Source: Fimenecus sp963624605 (lineage in GTDB: Bacteria; Bacillota; Clostridia; Oscillospirales; Acutalibacteraceae). Taken from it: a stretch of 31,226 bases of DNA. The stretch lies in contig CAVFQD010000015.1 of NCBI GenBank assembly GCA_963624605.1, positions 1-31,226 on the forward strand, given 5' to 3'. This document shows, piece after piece, positions 15,959-23,308 of the stretch (position 1 is its first letter; each line of letters begins with the position of its first letter). The position numbers and the translations under genes were made by a program. The notes beneath the pieces are model-generated. The model was given only the letters and a program-made list of their open reading frames with translations, had not been told where the DNA came from and searched no databases.

Positions 15959-16216
15959 ATGTGGATTTATATTATAGCAGGCGTGTTTTTGCTTGCAGCA
16001 ATAGTGTTTGTCATTAAATTCTTTGTTGACGGAAACCGCAAGGTGCCCGTTGAAAAGGAAAAGCTTGAGGGACACAGCGACATTACCGTTTCCTCAAAAG
16101 ACGAAAAAACGGGCTTGCTCGGTAAGAAGTCTAAAAAGGATATTGTAATCGCTCTGGTGCTTATGGCACTTTGCGAGGCTTGTATCCTTTTGGGCAATTA
16201 TGTAATAAACGCTTAA
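15959..16216 (+). CDS. Two-helix small membrane protein in the uronate operon
   Basis: An 85-residue protein with one hydrophobic helix at each end (about residues 2-23 and 63-83) and a charged middle section rich in Lys, Asp and Glu. The start has a good ribosome site (AAAGGAG). I do not recognise the family. Its place between uxuB and kdgK, in the same orientation, suggests a role tied to uronate use, for example as an accessory to a transporter encoded elsewhere, but this is only context. Two hairpins follow it. Confidence 0.65.
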   Translation: MWIYIIAGVFLLAAIVFVIKFFVDGNRKVPVEKEKLEGHSDITVSSKDEKTGLLGKKSKKDIVIALVLMALCEACILLGNYVINA

Positions 16217-16218
16217 TC

Positions 16219-16270
16219 GGTGCAATGCACCCTGAATTGATGAGTGCCTTATCGGCTACAATAGGGCACT
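16219..16270 (+). repeat. Two inverted repeats between the small membrane gene and kdgK
   Basis: GGTGCA-A-TGCACC (16219-16231) is a perfect palindrome. It is followed by AGTGCCTTAT (16243-16252) pairing with ATAGGGCACT (16261-16270) around an 8-base loop (one T-G pair). Neither has a T run, so they look like mRNA processing or stability elements inside the operon. Confidence 0.5.
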
Positions 16271-16306
16271 GTGCAAATAATAAATGTAGTCGGAAAGGCT
16301 ATGATT

Positions 16307-17404
16307 ATGCAGCTTTCTTTGAGAAAACCCGAAGAATGTGCTTTTGATATGATTTCTTTGGGCGAAATAATGTTAAGACTTGACCCGGGTGACGGAAGAA
16401 TAAAGACAGCACGCTCATTCAGAGCATGGGAAGGCGGCGGAGAGTATAATGTCGCAAGAGGACTTCGCCGTTGCTTCGGTCTCAAAACTGCGGCTGTTAC
16501 GGCTCTTGCGGACAATGAGGTCGGCAGACTTGTTGAGGACTTTATGCTTCAGGGCGGAGTTGATACAACGCTTATAAAATGGGTTAAATATGACGGTATC
16601 GGCAGAACTGTCAGAAACGGCTTGAACTTTACCGAGCGCGGCTACGGCATAAGAGGTGCGGTAGGCGTTTCCGACAGAGGCAACACCGCTATTTCTCAGC
16701 TTAAAGCCGGAGATATTGACTGGGATTACATATTCGGCACACTCGGCGTGCGCTGGCTTCATACGGGCGGAATTTTCGCCGCTCTTTCGGAGACCACTTC
16801 CGAGGTGGTTATCGAAGCGGTAAAGGCTGCCAAAAAATACGGTACAATCGTTTCTTACGACCTCAACTACCGTCCGTCTCTCTGGAACGACATCGGCGGC
16901 AAGGCAAAGGCGCAGGAGGTCAACAAGGAAATCGCAAAGTATATCGATGTTATGATAGGCAATGAGGAGGACTTCACGGCTTGTCTCGGCTTTGAAATCG
17001 AGGGCAACGACGCCAACCTCAAATCGCTCAACATCGAGGGCTATAAGAAAATGCTCGGCGAGGTCTGCAAGGCTTATCCGAACTTCAAGGTTATCGCTAC
17101 CACCTTGCGTACCGTAAAGACCGCAACCGTAAACGATTGGTCGGCAATCTGCTATGCCGACGGTAAGATTTACAACGGACTTTCACTTCCCGGACTTGAA
17201 ATTTACGATAGAGTCGGCGGCGGCGACAGCTTCGCTTCGGGACTTATTTACGGACTTATCACAACGGGCGACCCGCAGAAGGCTGTAAACTACGGCGTTG
17301 CGCACGGTGCGCTTGCCATGACCACACCCGGCGACACCTCAATGGCTTCGCTCAAAGAGGTTGAAAAAATAGTTTCCGGCGCAGGCGCAAGGGTTGACAG
17401 ATAA
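16307..17404 (+). CDS. kdgK: 2-dehydro-3-deoxygluconokinase (PfkB family)
   Basis: A 365-residue sugar kinase of the PfkB/ribokinase family, phosphorylating KDG to KDPG. Family features: FDMISLGEIMLRLDP at the start of the fold, GGEYNVARGLRR and the C-terminal signature with catalytic Asp in RVGGGDSFASGLIYG (D307). Slightly longer than the usual 310-340. Possible starts are GTG 16271, ATG 16301 and ATG 16307; the last is chosen because GGAAAGG (16292-16298) sits 8 bases before it. Its order, kdgK then eda after uxuAB, supports KDG as substrate rather than fructose or ribose. Confidence 0.9.
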   Translation: MQLSLRKPEECAFDMISLGEIMLRLDPGDGRIKTARSFRAWEGGGEYNVARGLRRCFGLKTAAVTALADNEVGRLVEDFMLQGGVDTTLIKWVKYDGIGRTVRNGLNFTERGYGIRGAVGVSDRGNTAISQLKAGDIDWDYIFGTLGVRWLHTGGIFAALSETTSEVVIEAVKAAKKYGTIVSYDLNYRPSLWNDIGGKAKAQEVNKEIAKYIDVMIGNEEDFTACLGFEIEGNDANLKSLNIEGYKKMLGEVCKAYPNFKVIATTLRTVKTATVNDWSAICYADGKIYNGLSLPGLEIYDRVGGGDSFASGLIYGLITTGDPQKAVNYGVAHGALAMTTPGDTSMASLKEVEKIVSGAGARVDR

Positions 17405-17427
17405 ATAATTATTCGGAGATGAACTTT

Positions 17428-18081
17428 ATGGATAAGGAAAAAATTATTACCAGAATTCAGGACTGCGGTATTGTAGCCGTTGTCCGTGCCGAGTCGGTTG
17501 ACAAGGCCATCAGAATTACCGACGCTTGTATTGAGGGCGGAGTTGCGGCTATCGAGCTGACATTTACCGTTCCGCATGCGGACAAGGTTATCGAGGAGCT
17601 TGCAAAGCGTTACACTCCCGACGAGATTATCCTCGGTGCAGGTACGGTGCTTGACGCAACAACCGCAAGAATAGCAATGCTTTCGGGTGCGGAATACATT
17701 GTAAGTCCTGCGCTTGATTTGGATACATTGCACCTTTGCAACCGTTACAGAGTGCCGATGATGCCCGGAATTATGTCGGTGCGCGAGGGACTTATCGCAA
17801 TGGAAAACGGTGCCGATATTCTTAAAGTGTTCCCGGCAGACCTCTTCGGACCGAAGATAATCAAGGATATAAGAGGCCCGATTCCCTACGCTAAAATGAT
17901 GCCCACGGGCGGCGTAAACGCAGACAATGTCGGCGAATGGATAAAGGCTGGCGCAGTCGCAGTTGGTGCAGGCTCATCGCTCACCGCAGGCGCAAAAACA
18001 GGCGATTACAAGCAGATAACCGAAACAGGCAAGAGGTTTGTTGCCAATATCAAGGCGGCAAGAGCCGAGTTGGGTTTATAA
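17428..18081 (+). CDS. eda: KDPG/KHG aldolase Eda
   Basis: A 217-residue class I aldolase that splits 2-keto-3-deoxy-6-phosphogluconate to pyruvate and glyceraldehyde-3-phosphate. Catalytic residues are visible: the general base in AIELTF (E43) and the Schiff-base lysine in ILKVFPADLFG (K133). GAGTV and PTGGV are the phosphate-binding loops. The ATG at 17428 is 9 bases after CGGAG; an in-frame ATG at 17419 overlaps that site. It lies 23 bases after kdgK and completes the pathway. Confidence 0.94.
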   Translation: MDKEKIITRIQDCGIVAVVRAESVDKAIRITDACIEGGVAAIELTFTVPHADKVIEELAKRYTPDEIILGAGTVLDATTARIAMLSGAEYIVSPALDLDTLHLCNRYRVPMMPGIMSVREGLIAMENGADILKVFPADLFGPKIIKDIRGPIPYAKMMPTGGVNADNVGEWIKAGAVAVGAGSSLTAGAKTGDYKQITETGKRFVANIKAARAELGL

Positions 18082-18111
18082 TATCAAAAAATTAAGAGAA
18101 GGTATTTTGAA

Positions 18112-18687
18112 ATGGAAAAAACAGTTTTAGTTGAAACATCGGCAAGACATGTTCATGTTACAAAAGAGGCGCTCGAAATTCTCTTCGGCGAGGGCTATGA
18201 GCTCACAAAGAAAAAGGACCTTTCACAGCCCGGTCAGTATGCTTGCGAGGAGAGGGTACAGGTAATCGGCGAGAAATCGTCATTCCCGGCAGTTTCGATT
18301 CTCGGTCCCGTAAGAAGCGCTTGTCAGGTTGAAATCTCGGCTTCGGACGCACGTGCAATCGGCGTTAAGGCTCCCGTAAGAGAATCAGGCGATATCGCAG
18401 GCAGCGGCGCTTGCAAGCTTGTAGGACCCAAGGGCGAGCTTGAGCTTAAAGAAGGCGTTATCGTTGCAAAACGCCACATACATATGACTCCCGAGGACGC
18501 AGAGAAGTACGGTCTTAAAGATAAGCAGGTCGTATCGGTTAAAATCGACTCGGCAGAGCGTTCGCTTGTTTTCGGCGATACTGTTGTAAGAGTAAGCCCC
18601 AAGTTTTCTCTTGCAATGCATATCGACACCGACGAGGCAAATGCGGTTCTTGCTCCCGCAGGCGTCATGGGCGTTATTCTTGACTGA
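18112..18687 (+). CDS. pduL: PduL-type phosphate acyltransferase
   Basis: A 191-residue PduL: two domains each with an HxH zinc motif, SARHVHV (H13, H15) and AKRHIHM (H122, H124), plus CQVEISASDARAIG and the FSLAMHIDTDEANA end. PduL interconverts acyl-CoA and acyl phosphate, replacing the unrelated Pta. No N-terminal encapsulation peptide is present and no microcompartment shell genes are nearby, so a cytoplasmic role in making acetyl phosphate from acetyl-CoA is likely. It is the last gene of the uronate operon, 30 bases after eda, which suggests it links pyruvate-derived acetyl-CoA to ATP formation; this is inference. Confidence 0.9.
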   Translation: MEKTVLVETSARHVHVTKEALEILFGEGYELTKKKDLSQPGQYACEERVQVIGEKSSFPAVSILGPVRSACQVEISASDARAIGVKAPVRESGDIAGSGACKLVGPKGELELKEGVIVAKRHIHMTPEDAEKYGLKDKQVVSVKIDSAERSLVFGDTVVRVSPKFSLAMHIDTDEANAVLAPAGVMGVILD

Positions 18688-18717
18688 TTGCCGCAAAACA
18701 ACCTAACCGCAAAATTA

Positions 18718-18749
18718 ACGGGATACTCTCACAAGGGTATCCCGTTTTT
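18718..18749 (+). terminator. Rho-independent terminator of the uronate operon
   Basis: ACGGGATAC (18718-18726) pairs perfectly with GTATCCCGT (18737-18745), followed by a run of T through 18749. It ends the uxuA-pduL unit. From here to 18868 I see no gene. Confidence 0.88.
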
Positions 18750-18863
18750 GTGAGCTTTGTATAATTACCCGAGAAGCTCCGCTTTCTCCGCGGCAACATA
18801 GGCTCCCTCTGAAGGTACAAACATAAAACACCCATAAAAGCTGCGTTATTGAAAAAAGCAAAG

Positions 18864-18890
18864 AAAAAACGCTCACCGAAAGGTGAGCGT
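18864..18890 (-). terminator. Rho-independent terminator of rpmB
   Basis: ACGCTCACC (18869-18877) and GGTGAGCGT (18882-18890) form a 9-bp stem with a GAAA/TTTC loop; on the minus strand it is followed by a run of T (18869-18864). It faces the terminator of the uronate operon. Confidence 0.85.
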
Positions 18891-18910
18891 AAGTTCATTC
18901 AGCAATTAAG

Positions 18911-19096
18911 TTAAGCTCTTGTAACCTTACCTGAACGAAGGCAACGAGTGCAAGCATAAACTCTTTTAGGAGAGCCGTTTACGATTGCTCTAACTCTTTT
19001 TACATTAGGCTTCCAAGTTCTGTTAGAACGTCTGTGTGAGTGAGAAACTTTAATGCCGAAAGCAACATCTTTTCCGCAGAATTCACATTTTGCCAT
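18911..19096 (-). CDS. rpmB: 50S ribosomal protein L28
   Basis: A 61-residue L28 with the zinc-type cysteines: C4 and C7 near the start (MAKCEFCGKD) and a second CxxC in the YACTRCLRSGKV end. The body HSHRRSNRTWKPNVKRVRAI is typical. The start at 19096 follows AGGAGGTG at the proper distance; an in-frame ATG at 19108 overlaps that site. It stands alone between two terminators, and its leader contains the ten-N gap. Confidence 0.97.
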   Translation of the reverse strand: MAKCEFCGKDVAFGIKVSHSHRRSNRTWKPNVKRVRAIVNGSPKRVYACTRCLRSGKVTRA

Positions 19097-19117
19097 AGTG
19101 CGAGGCACCTCCTTTAA

Positions 19118-19127
19118 NNNNNNNNNN
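19118..19127. other. Assembly gap (10 N)
   Basis: Ten undetermined bases separate the rpmB start region from its promoter. This is a scaffold join, so the true distance and the linkage of the two sides are unproven. Confidence 0.98.
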
Positions 19128-19129
19128 GT

Positions 19130-19158
19130 ATTTTAACAGAATATTTCGGTAATTGCAA
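19130..19158 (-). promoter_or_regulatory. Promoter of rpmB
   Basis: On the minus strand TTGCAA (19158-19153), a 17-base spacer and TAAAAT (19135-19130). Predicted start falls in the N gap. Its fit to rpmB supports the scaffold join being correct or nearly so. Confidence 0.6.
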
Positions 19159-19279
19159 GCCTTTTTACAAAAAAATATATTTTTTTTAGCTTTTTGGCTT
19201 TTTTCAGCGGTAAAAAGACGGCGAAAAGCACGGGATAAAAATATTTTCTCCGATTTTTGATAAATTTTATAAAAAACAC

Positions 19280-19308
19280 TTGCAATTTCGATCTATATAA
19301 TATATAAT
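19280..19308 (+). promoter_or_regulatory. Promoter of recA
   Basis: TTGCAA (19280-19285), 17 bases, TATAAT (19303-19308), behind a very AT-rich stretch that could act as an UP element. The 119 bases between this and the rpmB promoter hold no gene. Confidence 0.75.
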
Positions 19309-19316
19309 TTAGAAAA

Positions 19317-19330
19317 CGAACATTTGTGCG
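19317..19330 (+). promoter_or_regulatory. LexA (SOS) box of recA
   Basis: CGAACATTTGTGCG matches the Firmicutes LexA palindrome CGAAC-N4-GTTCG except for one base (T to G in the right arm). It lies just downstream of the recA -10, over the predicted start, an ideal site for repression. This implies a standard LexA/RecA damage response. Confidence 0.7.
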
Positions 19331-19347
19331 ATTGTGAGGTTAAGCTA

Positions 19348-20475
19348 ATGGCACCTAAAACCAATATAACAAAAAACGACAATAAAAAGAAGGCTCTTGA
19401 AACAGCTCTTTCTCAGATTGAGAAAAAATACGGCGAGGGCGCAATTATGCGCTTGGGCGAGGGCAACGCTCTCAATATTGAGGCTATCCCAACAGGCTCG
19501 ATAGCTCTTGACGCCGCAACGGGTATCGGCGGCTTCCCGAAGGGCAGGATTATCGAAATATACGGACCCGAGTCCTCGGGTAAAACCACCCTTGCGCTCC
19601 ATGCGGTGGCTCAGGCACAAAAGGCGGGCGGTGAGGCGGCTTTTGTCGATGCAGAACACGCACTTGACCCTGTCTATGCACACAATCTCGGAGTTGATGT
19701 CGATTCCTTGCTTGTCTCACAGCCGGACGACGGCGAGCAGGCTCTTGAAATTGTTGAGCAGCTTGCACGCTCGGGTGCCCTTGATGTAATCGTTGTAGAC
19801 TCGGTTGCGGCTCTTGTTCCGAGGGCTGAAATCGACGGCGAAATGGGCGACAGCCATATGGGCGCACACGCAAGACTTATGTCGCAGGCAATGCGTAAGC
19901 TCGCAGGCGTTATCTCAAAGTCAAACACAATAATTATCTTTATAAATCAGCTGCGTGAAAAGGTCGGCGTCGTTTTCGGCAATCCCGAGACCACGACGGG
20001 CGGCCGTGCGCTTAAATTCTACGCAAGCATCCGTATGGATGTTCGCAGAACCGAGTCGCTCAAGGGTACAAACGGCGAGTTTATCGGCTCTCACACAAAG
20101 GTTAAAATTGTTAAGAACAAGGTTGCACCGCCCTTCAAGACCGCAGAGTTTGACATTATGTTCGGCGAGGGCATTTCAAGGGAAAGCGAGCTTGTCGATA
20201 TGGCTGTAAACTTCGATATTATGAAGAAGAGCGGCGCATGGTTCTCCTACGGCGAGACAAGAGTCGGTCAGGGCAGGGAGAACACAAAGCAGTATCTTAA
20301 GGATAACCCCGATATTGCAAATGAAATTGAGGCTAAAATCAGAGCGAAGATTGAAGAGTCGAGAAATAAAACAGACGATTTTGACAGTGCCGACGAGGTT
20401 ATAGCATACAAGCCCGTTGCAACGACCAAGGACGAAGCAAGAGCGAAAATCGATGTAATCGTAGACGACGAATAA
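19348..20475 (+). CDS. recA: Recombinase RecA
   Basis: A 375-residue RecA. Walker A is GPESSGKT (73-80); VDAEHALDP, VIVDSVAALVPRAEIDGEMGD, the loop L1 region MRKLAG and loop L2 region FGNPETTTGGRALKFYAS are all intact. It forms filaments on single-stranded DNA for strand exchange and activates LexA cleavage. The ATG at 19348 is preferred: GTGAGG lies 8 bases before it, whereas an in-frame TTG at 19324 falls in the LexA box. recX follows 2 bases after the stop. Confidence 0.98.
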   Translation: MAPKTNITKNDNKKKALETALSQIEKKYGEGAIMRLGEGNALNIEAIPTGSIALDAATGIGGFPKGRIIEIYGPESSGKTTLALHAVAQAQKAGGEAAFVDAEHALDPVYAHNLGVDVDSLLVSQPDDGEQALEIVEQLARSGALDVIVVDSVAALVPRAEIDGEMGDSHMGAHARLMSQAMRKLAGVISKSNTIIIFINQLREKVGVVFGNPETTTGGRALKFYASIRMDVRRTESLKGTNGEFIGSHTKVKIVKNKVAPPFKTAEFDIMFGEGISRESELVDMAVNFDIMKKSGAWFSYGETRVGQGRENTKQYLKDNPDIANEIEAKIRAKIEESRNKTDDFDSADEVIAYKPVATTKDEARAKIDVIVDDE

Positions 20476-20477
20476 TT

Positions 20478-21116
20478 ATGGAATTAAGCGTTAAACCCGG
20501 AAAGGCGCAGAAGATACATATTTACATTGACGGCGAATACAGAATGACCGTTGACAGTAACTTCTGGTATTCCGAGAAGTGGCATAAATTAAACAGTGTT
20601 GACGAGGAGGAGTTGGCTGAGCTTGAAAGCTCGGTCAACTCCCGCCGTGCTTTCTTAAACGGAATGAATTTGCTATCACGCCGTGCTCATTCGAAAAAGG
20701 AAATCGTTATAAAGCTTTCGCAGAAATATCCCAGGGAAGCGGCGCAGTCCGCAGCCGATAAGCTTGAAGAGCTTCGGCTGATTAACGATGAAAAATTTGC
20801 GCAGCTTTATGCGGAAGAACTGTACGAGCGGAAAAAGTACAGCCCGAAAAGAATAGAAAATGAGCTCAAATTAAAGGGAATAAGCTCGGAAATTGCAAGC
20901 GAAACCGTAAAATCACTTGACAAAGACGATTTTAATCGTATTATATTATTGTTAAATTCCAAATACCGCAATAAGCTGTCCGATGAAAAGAACATCAAGC
21001 GGACAGTTAACGCCCTTATGCGAATGGGCTACTCCTATTCCGATATAAGAAAGGCGCTCGAAGAGGTTGCGGACACGGACAATGACTTGAAAGGCTATGG
21101 TAATTACTATGAGTAA
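20478..21116 (+). CDS. recX: Regulatory protein RecX
   Basis: A 212-residue RecX with the helical repeat modules SRRAHSKKEIVIKLSQKY, YEERKKYSPKRIENELKLKG-like and MGYSYSDIRKALEE. RecX binds and modulates RecA filaments. Its position right behind recA gives coordinated SOS expression. The first 50 residues form a charged N-terminal extension as in Firmicutes RecX. It overlaps rimO by 8 bases. Confidence 0.9.
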   Translation: MELSVKPGKAQKIHIYIDGEYRMTVDSNFWYSEKWHKLNSVDEEELAELESSVNSRRAFLNGMNLLSRRAHSKKEIVIKLSQKYPREAAQSAADKLEELRLINDEKFAQLYAEELYERKKYSPKRIENELKLKGISSEIASETVKSLDKDDFNRIILLLNSKYRNKLSDEKNIKRTVNALMRMGYSYSDIRKALEEVADTDNDLKGYGNYYE

Positions 21117-22437
21117 AAAAATAGGTATGATTTCGCTCGGCTGTCCGAAAAATCAGGTTGATGCGGAAATTATGCTTGCACGCCTCGCACAGAACGGCTT
21201 TGAAATTACCGATGATGTTGACGGTGCGGACGCGGTAATCATAAACACCTGCGGCTTTATCGAGGACGCCAAGAAAGAGGCAATCGAAAATATCCTTGAT
21301 ATGGTCGAGCTTAAAAATGAGGGAATGATCGGCAAAATCATCGTTACGGGCTGCCTTGCCGAAAGGTACAGAGAAGAAATTGCAAAGGAATTTCCCGAGG
21401 TTGACGCTGTTGTGGGCATAGGCTCAAACGGCGACATTTGCGAAATCTGTGAAAAGACGCTCGGAACGGACGAAACAGTTGAGAGCTTTACGGACAAAAC
21501 CTGCCTGCCGCTCAACGGCGAGAGAATGCTCACAACCCCGTCTTATTTTGCATATCTTAAAATTGCCGAGGGCTGCTCGAACCACTGCACATATTGTGCT
21601 ATCCCTTCAATCAGGGGCGAGTTCCGCTCAAGACAGCCGGAGGATGTGATAAAGGAAGCTCAGGATCTTGCCCGTGCGGGCGTAAAAGAGATTATCGTTG
21701 TCGCACAGGACACGACAAGATACGGCGAGGACTTATTCGGTAAGTCTGCACTGCCGGCACTCTTGACCGCACTTGCCAAAATTGAGGGCTTGGAGTGGAT
21801 AAGGGTTCTTTATTGCTATCCCGAGCGCATAACCGACGAGCTTATCGATGTTGTTGCGAACAATGACAAGATAGTTAAATATTTTGATATTCCGATTCAG
21901 CACGCAAGCGCAACGGTTCTTAAAAGAATGAACCGTGTCGGCGATATGGACAGCCTGCTTGCGCTTATCGGGAAAATCAGGGCTAAAATTCCCGATGTCG
22001 TTTTGAGGACTACGCTTATAACGGGCTTCCCCGGCGAAACCGAGGAGGATTTTGATACGCTTTCGGAATTTGTCGAAATGGCGCAGTTTGACAGGCTCGG
22101 CTGCTTTGCCTACTCGGCAGAGGAGGGCACGCCTGCCGCAAAGCTTCCCGACCAGATTGACGAAGAGGTCAAAAAGGAGCGCGGCGAGGCTATAATGGAG
22201 CAGCAGTTCCGTATCTTTGAAAAGCTCAACGAGCAGAATATCGGCAAGGTTCTTCGTACGGTTGTCGAGGGTTATGACGCTTATACAGACACATACTACG
22301 GCAGAACATGGCGTGACGCACCGGAAATTGACGGCACGGTAAATTTCACCTGCGGCTACGAGCTCAACGAAGGCGATTTTGTCGATGTTGAGATAATGGG
22401 TACCAACGAATATGATTTAATCGGAGAGGTAGTATGA
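21109..22437 (+). CDS. rimO: Ribosomal protein S12 methylthiotransferase RimO
   Basis: A 442-residue radical-SAM methylthiotransferase. UPF0004 domain with C12 (GCPKN), C48 and C82 binding one iron-sulfur cluster; radical SAM motif CSNHCTYC (C156, C160, C163) binds the other; a C-terminal TRAM domain follows. ISLGCPKNQVDAE is the hallmark of RimO rather than MiaB (which reads TYGCQMN), so the target is Asp of S12. ATG 21109 gives the conserved start; another in-frame ATG is at 21097, and GAAAGG lies before both. Confidence 0.95.
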   Translation: MSKKIGMISLGCPKNQVDAEIMLARLAQNGFEITDDVDGADAVIINTCGFIEDAKKEAIENILDMVELKNEGMIGKIIVTGCLAERYREEIAKEFPEVDAVVGIGSNGDICEICEKTLGTDETVESFTDKTCLPLNGERMLTTPSYFAYLKIAEGCSNHCTYCAIPSIRGEFRSRQPEDVIKEAQDLARAGVKEIIVVAQDTTRYGEDLFGKSALPALLTALAKIEGLEWIRVLYCYPERITDELIDVVANNDKIVKYFDIPIQHASATVLKRMNRVGDMDSLLALIGKIRAKIPDVVLRTTLITGFPGETEEDFDTLSEFVEMAQFDRLGCFAYSAEEGTPAAKLPDQIDEEVKKERGEAIMEQQFRIFEKLNEQNIGKVLRTVVEGYDAYTDTYYGRTWRDAPEIDGTVNFTCGYELNEGDFVDVEIMGTNEYDLIGEVV

Positions 22438-23036
22438 AATTAAACACGCCGAATAAGCTCACAATAGCACGCATAATAATCACGCCTTTTTATCTTGCGG
22501 TGATACTTTGGGAAGGTCTGCCGCACAGATTTCTGATTGCAACGGCGATTTTTGCCGTCGCTGCGATAACGGACGCCATAGACGGCAAGCTTGCGAGGAA
22601 AAACAATCAGATTACCAACTTCGGAAAATTACTTGACCCCATTGCGGACAAGGTGCTGACAACCTCTGCTCTGCTTGCGTTTATGAAAATGGGACTTTGC
22701 AATATCTGGATAGTAATGATAGTTCTCACAAGGGAATTTACCATTGCTTCGATAAGAATGATTGCCGCGTCGAACGGAACGGTTATACCCGCAAATATAT
22801 GGGGTAAGCTCAAAACCACCAGTCAGATGACCTTTACAATCGTCATCATGCTCCTTTGCGAGATTGATTATATAATCAATGATGTTTTGCAGTCGGATTC
22901 TCTTGAAAATCTGCCCGATTGGCTCACGCTTTCAAATGTTTCGAACGGACTTTTGTGGATAACAGCGGTACTTACCGTCATATCCGGCATAATATATATA
23001 AAAGACAGTAAAAATTCGATTGATTATTCAAAATAA
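22434..23036 (+). CDS. pgsA: CDP-diacylglycerol-glycerol-3-phosphate phosphatidyltransferase PgsA
   Basis: A 200-residue membrane enzyme with the CDP-alcohol phosphotransferase signature DAIDGKLARKNNQITNFGK then LLDPIADK (Asp47, Asp50, Asp68 and Asp72). It makes phosphatidylglycerolphosphate, first step to phosphatidylglycerol. About five hydrophobic helices. It overlaps rimO by 4 bases. Its last codons contain the promoter of the following T-box leader. Confidence 0.94.
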   Translation: MKLNTPNKLTIARIIITPFYLAVILWEGLPHRFLIATAIFAVAAITDAIDGKLARKNNQITNFGKLLDPIADKVLTTSALLAFMKMGLCNIWIVMIVLTREFTIASIRMIAASNGTVIPANIWGKLKTTSQMTFTIVIMLLCEIDYIINDVLQSDSLENLPDWLTLSNVSNGLLWITAVLTVISGIIYIKDSKNSIDYSK

Positions 23037-23048
23037 GTGTGGTACAAT
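23020..23048 (+). promoter_or_regulatory. Promoter of the cysteine T-box operon
   Basis: TTGATT (23020-23025), 17 bases, TACAAT (23043-23048), overlapping the end of pgsA. The transcript would begin near 23055, at the base of the T-box Stem I. Confidence 0.6.
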
Positions 23049-23055
23049 ATTAACA

Positions 23056-23286
23056 ATAAAAATGCCGTGATTAAGAAGAGTAGTATTTTCTTCGGCTTTT
23101 AGAGAGAGGGCGCCGTCGGCTGAAAGCGCCTTTAAGACGGGAATTTACGAAGTGCGCTTATGAGCAGGCGGGGGGAATTTAAGTATCTCCGCACGCAGGG
23201 GTGCGTTAAAGCCTTTATGAGTTACAAATCGAAGTGGAACCGCGAACCTTTCGCCTTCGGAGTCTTTTGGACTTCGGAGGTTTTTA
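23056..23286 (+). promoter_or_regulatory. T-box leader, tRNA-Cys specific
   Basis: Stem I contains AGTAGTA (23079-23085, S-turn) and its partner GAA followed by the candidate specifier TGC (23153-23155), a Cys codon, just before CTTATGAG. The T-box proper, GTGGAACCGCG, is at 23234-23244; TGGA (23235-23238) would pair with the 3' end UCCA, and U73 is typical of tRNA-Cys. The terminator stem is 23254-23264 with 23270-23280 followed by TTTTT. Uncharged tRNA-Cys should favour the antiterminator and let cysE-cysS be read. Specifier offset agrees with the Trp T-box at 26271-26553. Confidence 0.92.
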
Positions 23287-23308
23287 TTTTTATATCGGAG
23301 GTGTTTTG

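Noticed and set aside
18750..18868. Gene or RNA between the two facing terminators
   Set aside because: No start, ribosome site or strong structure could be found; treated as empty spacer.
18674..18898. 74-codon minus-strand frame between the uronate operon and rpmB
   Set aside because: It runs across both terminators and overlaps the end of pduL; composition is not protein-like.
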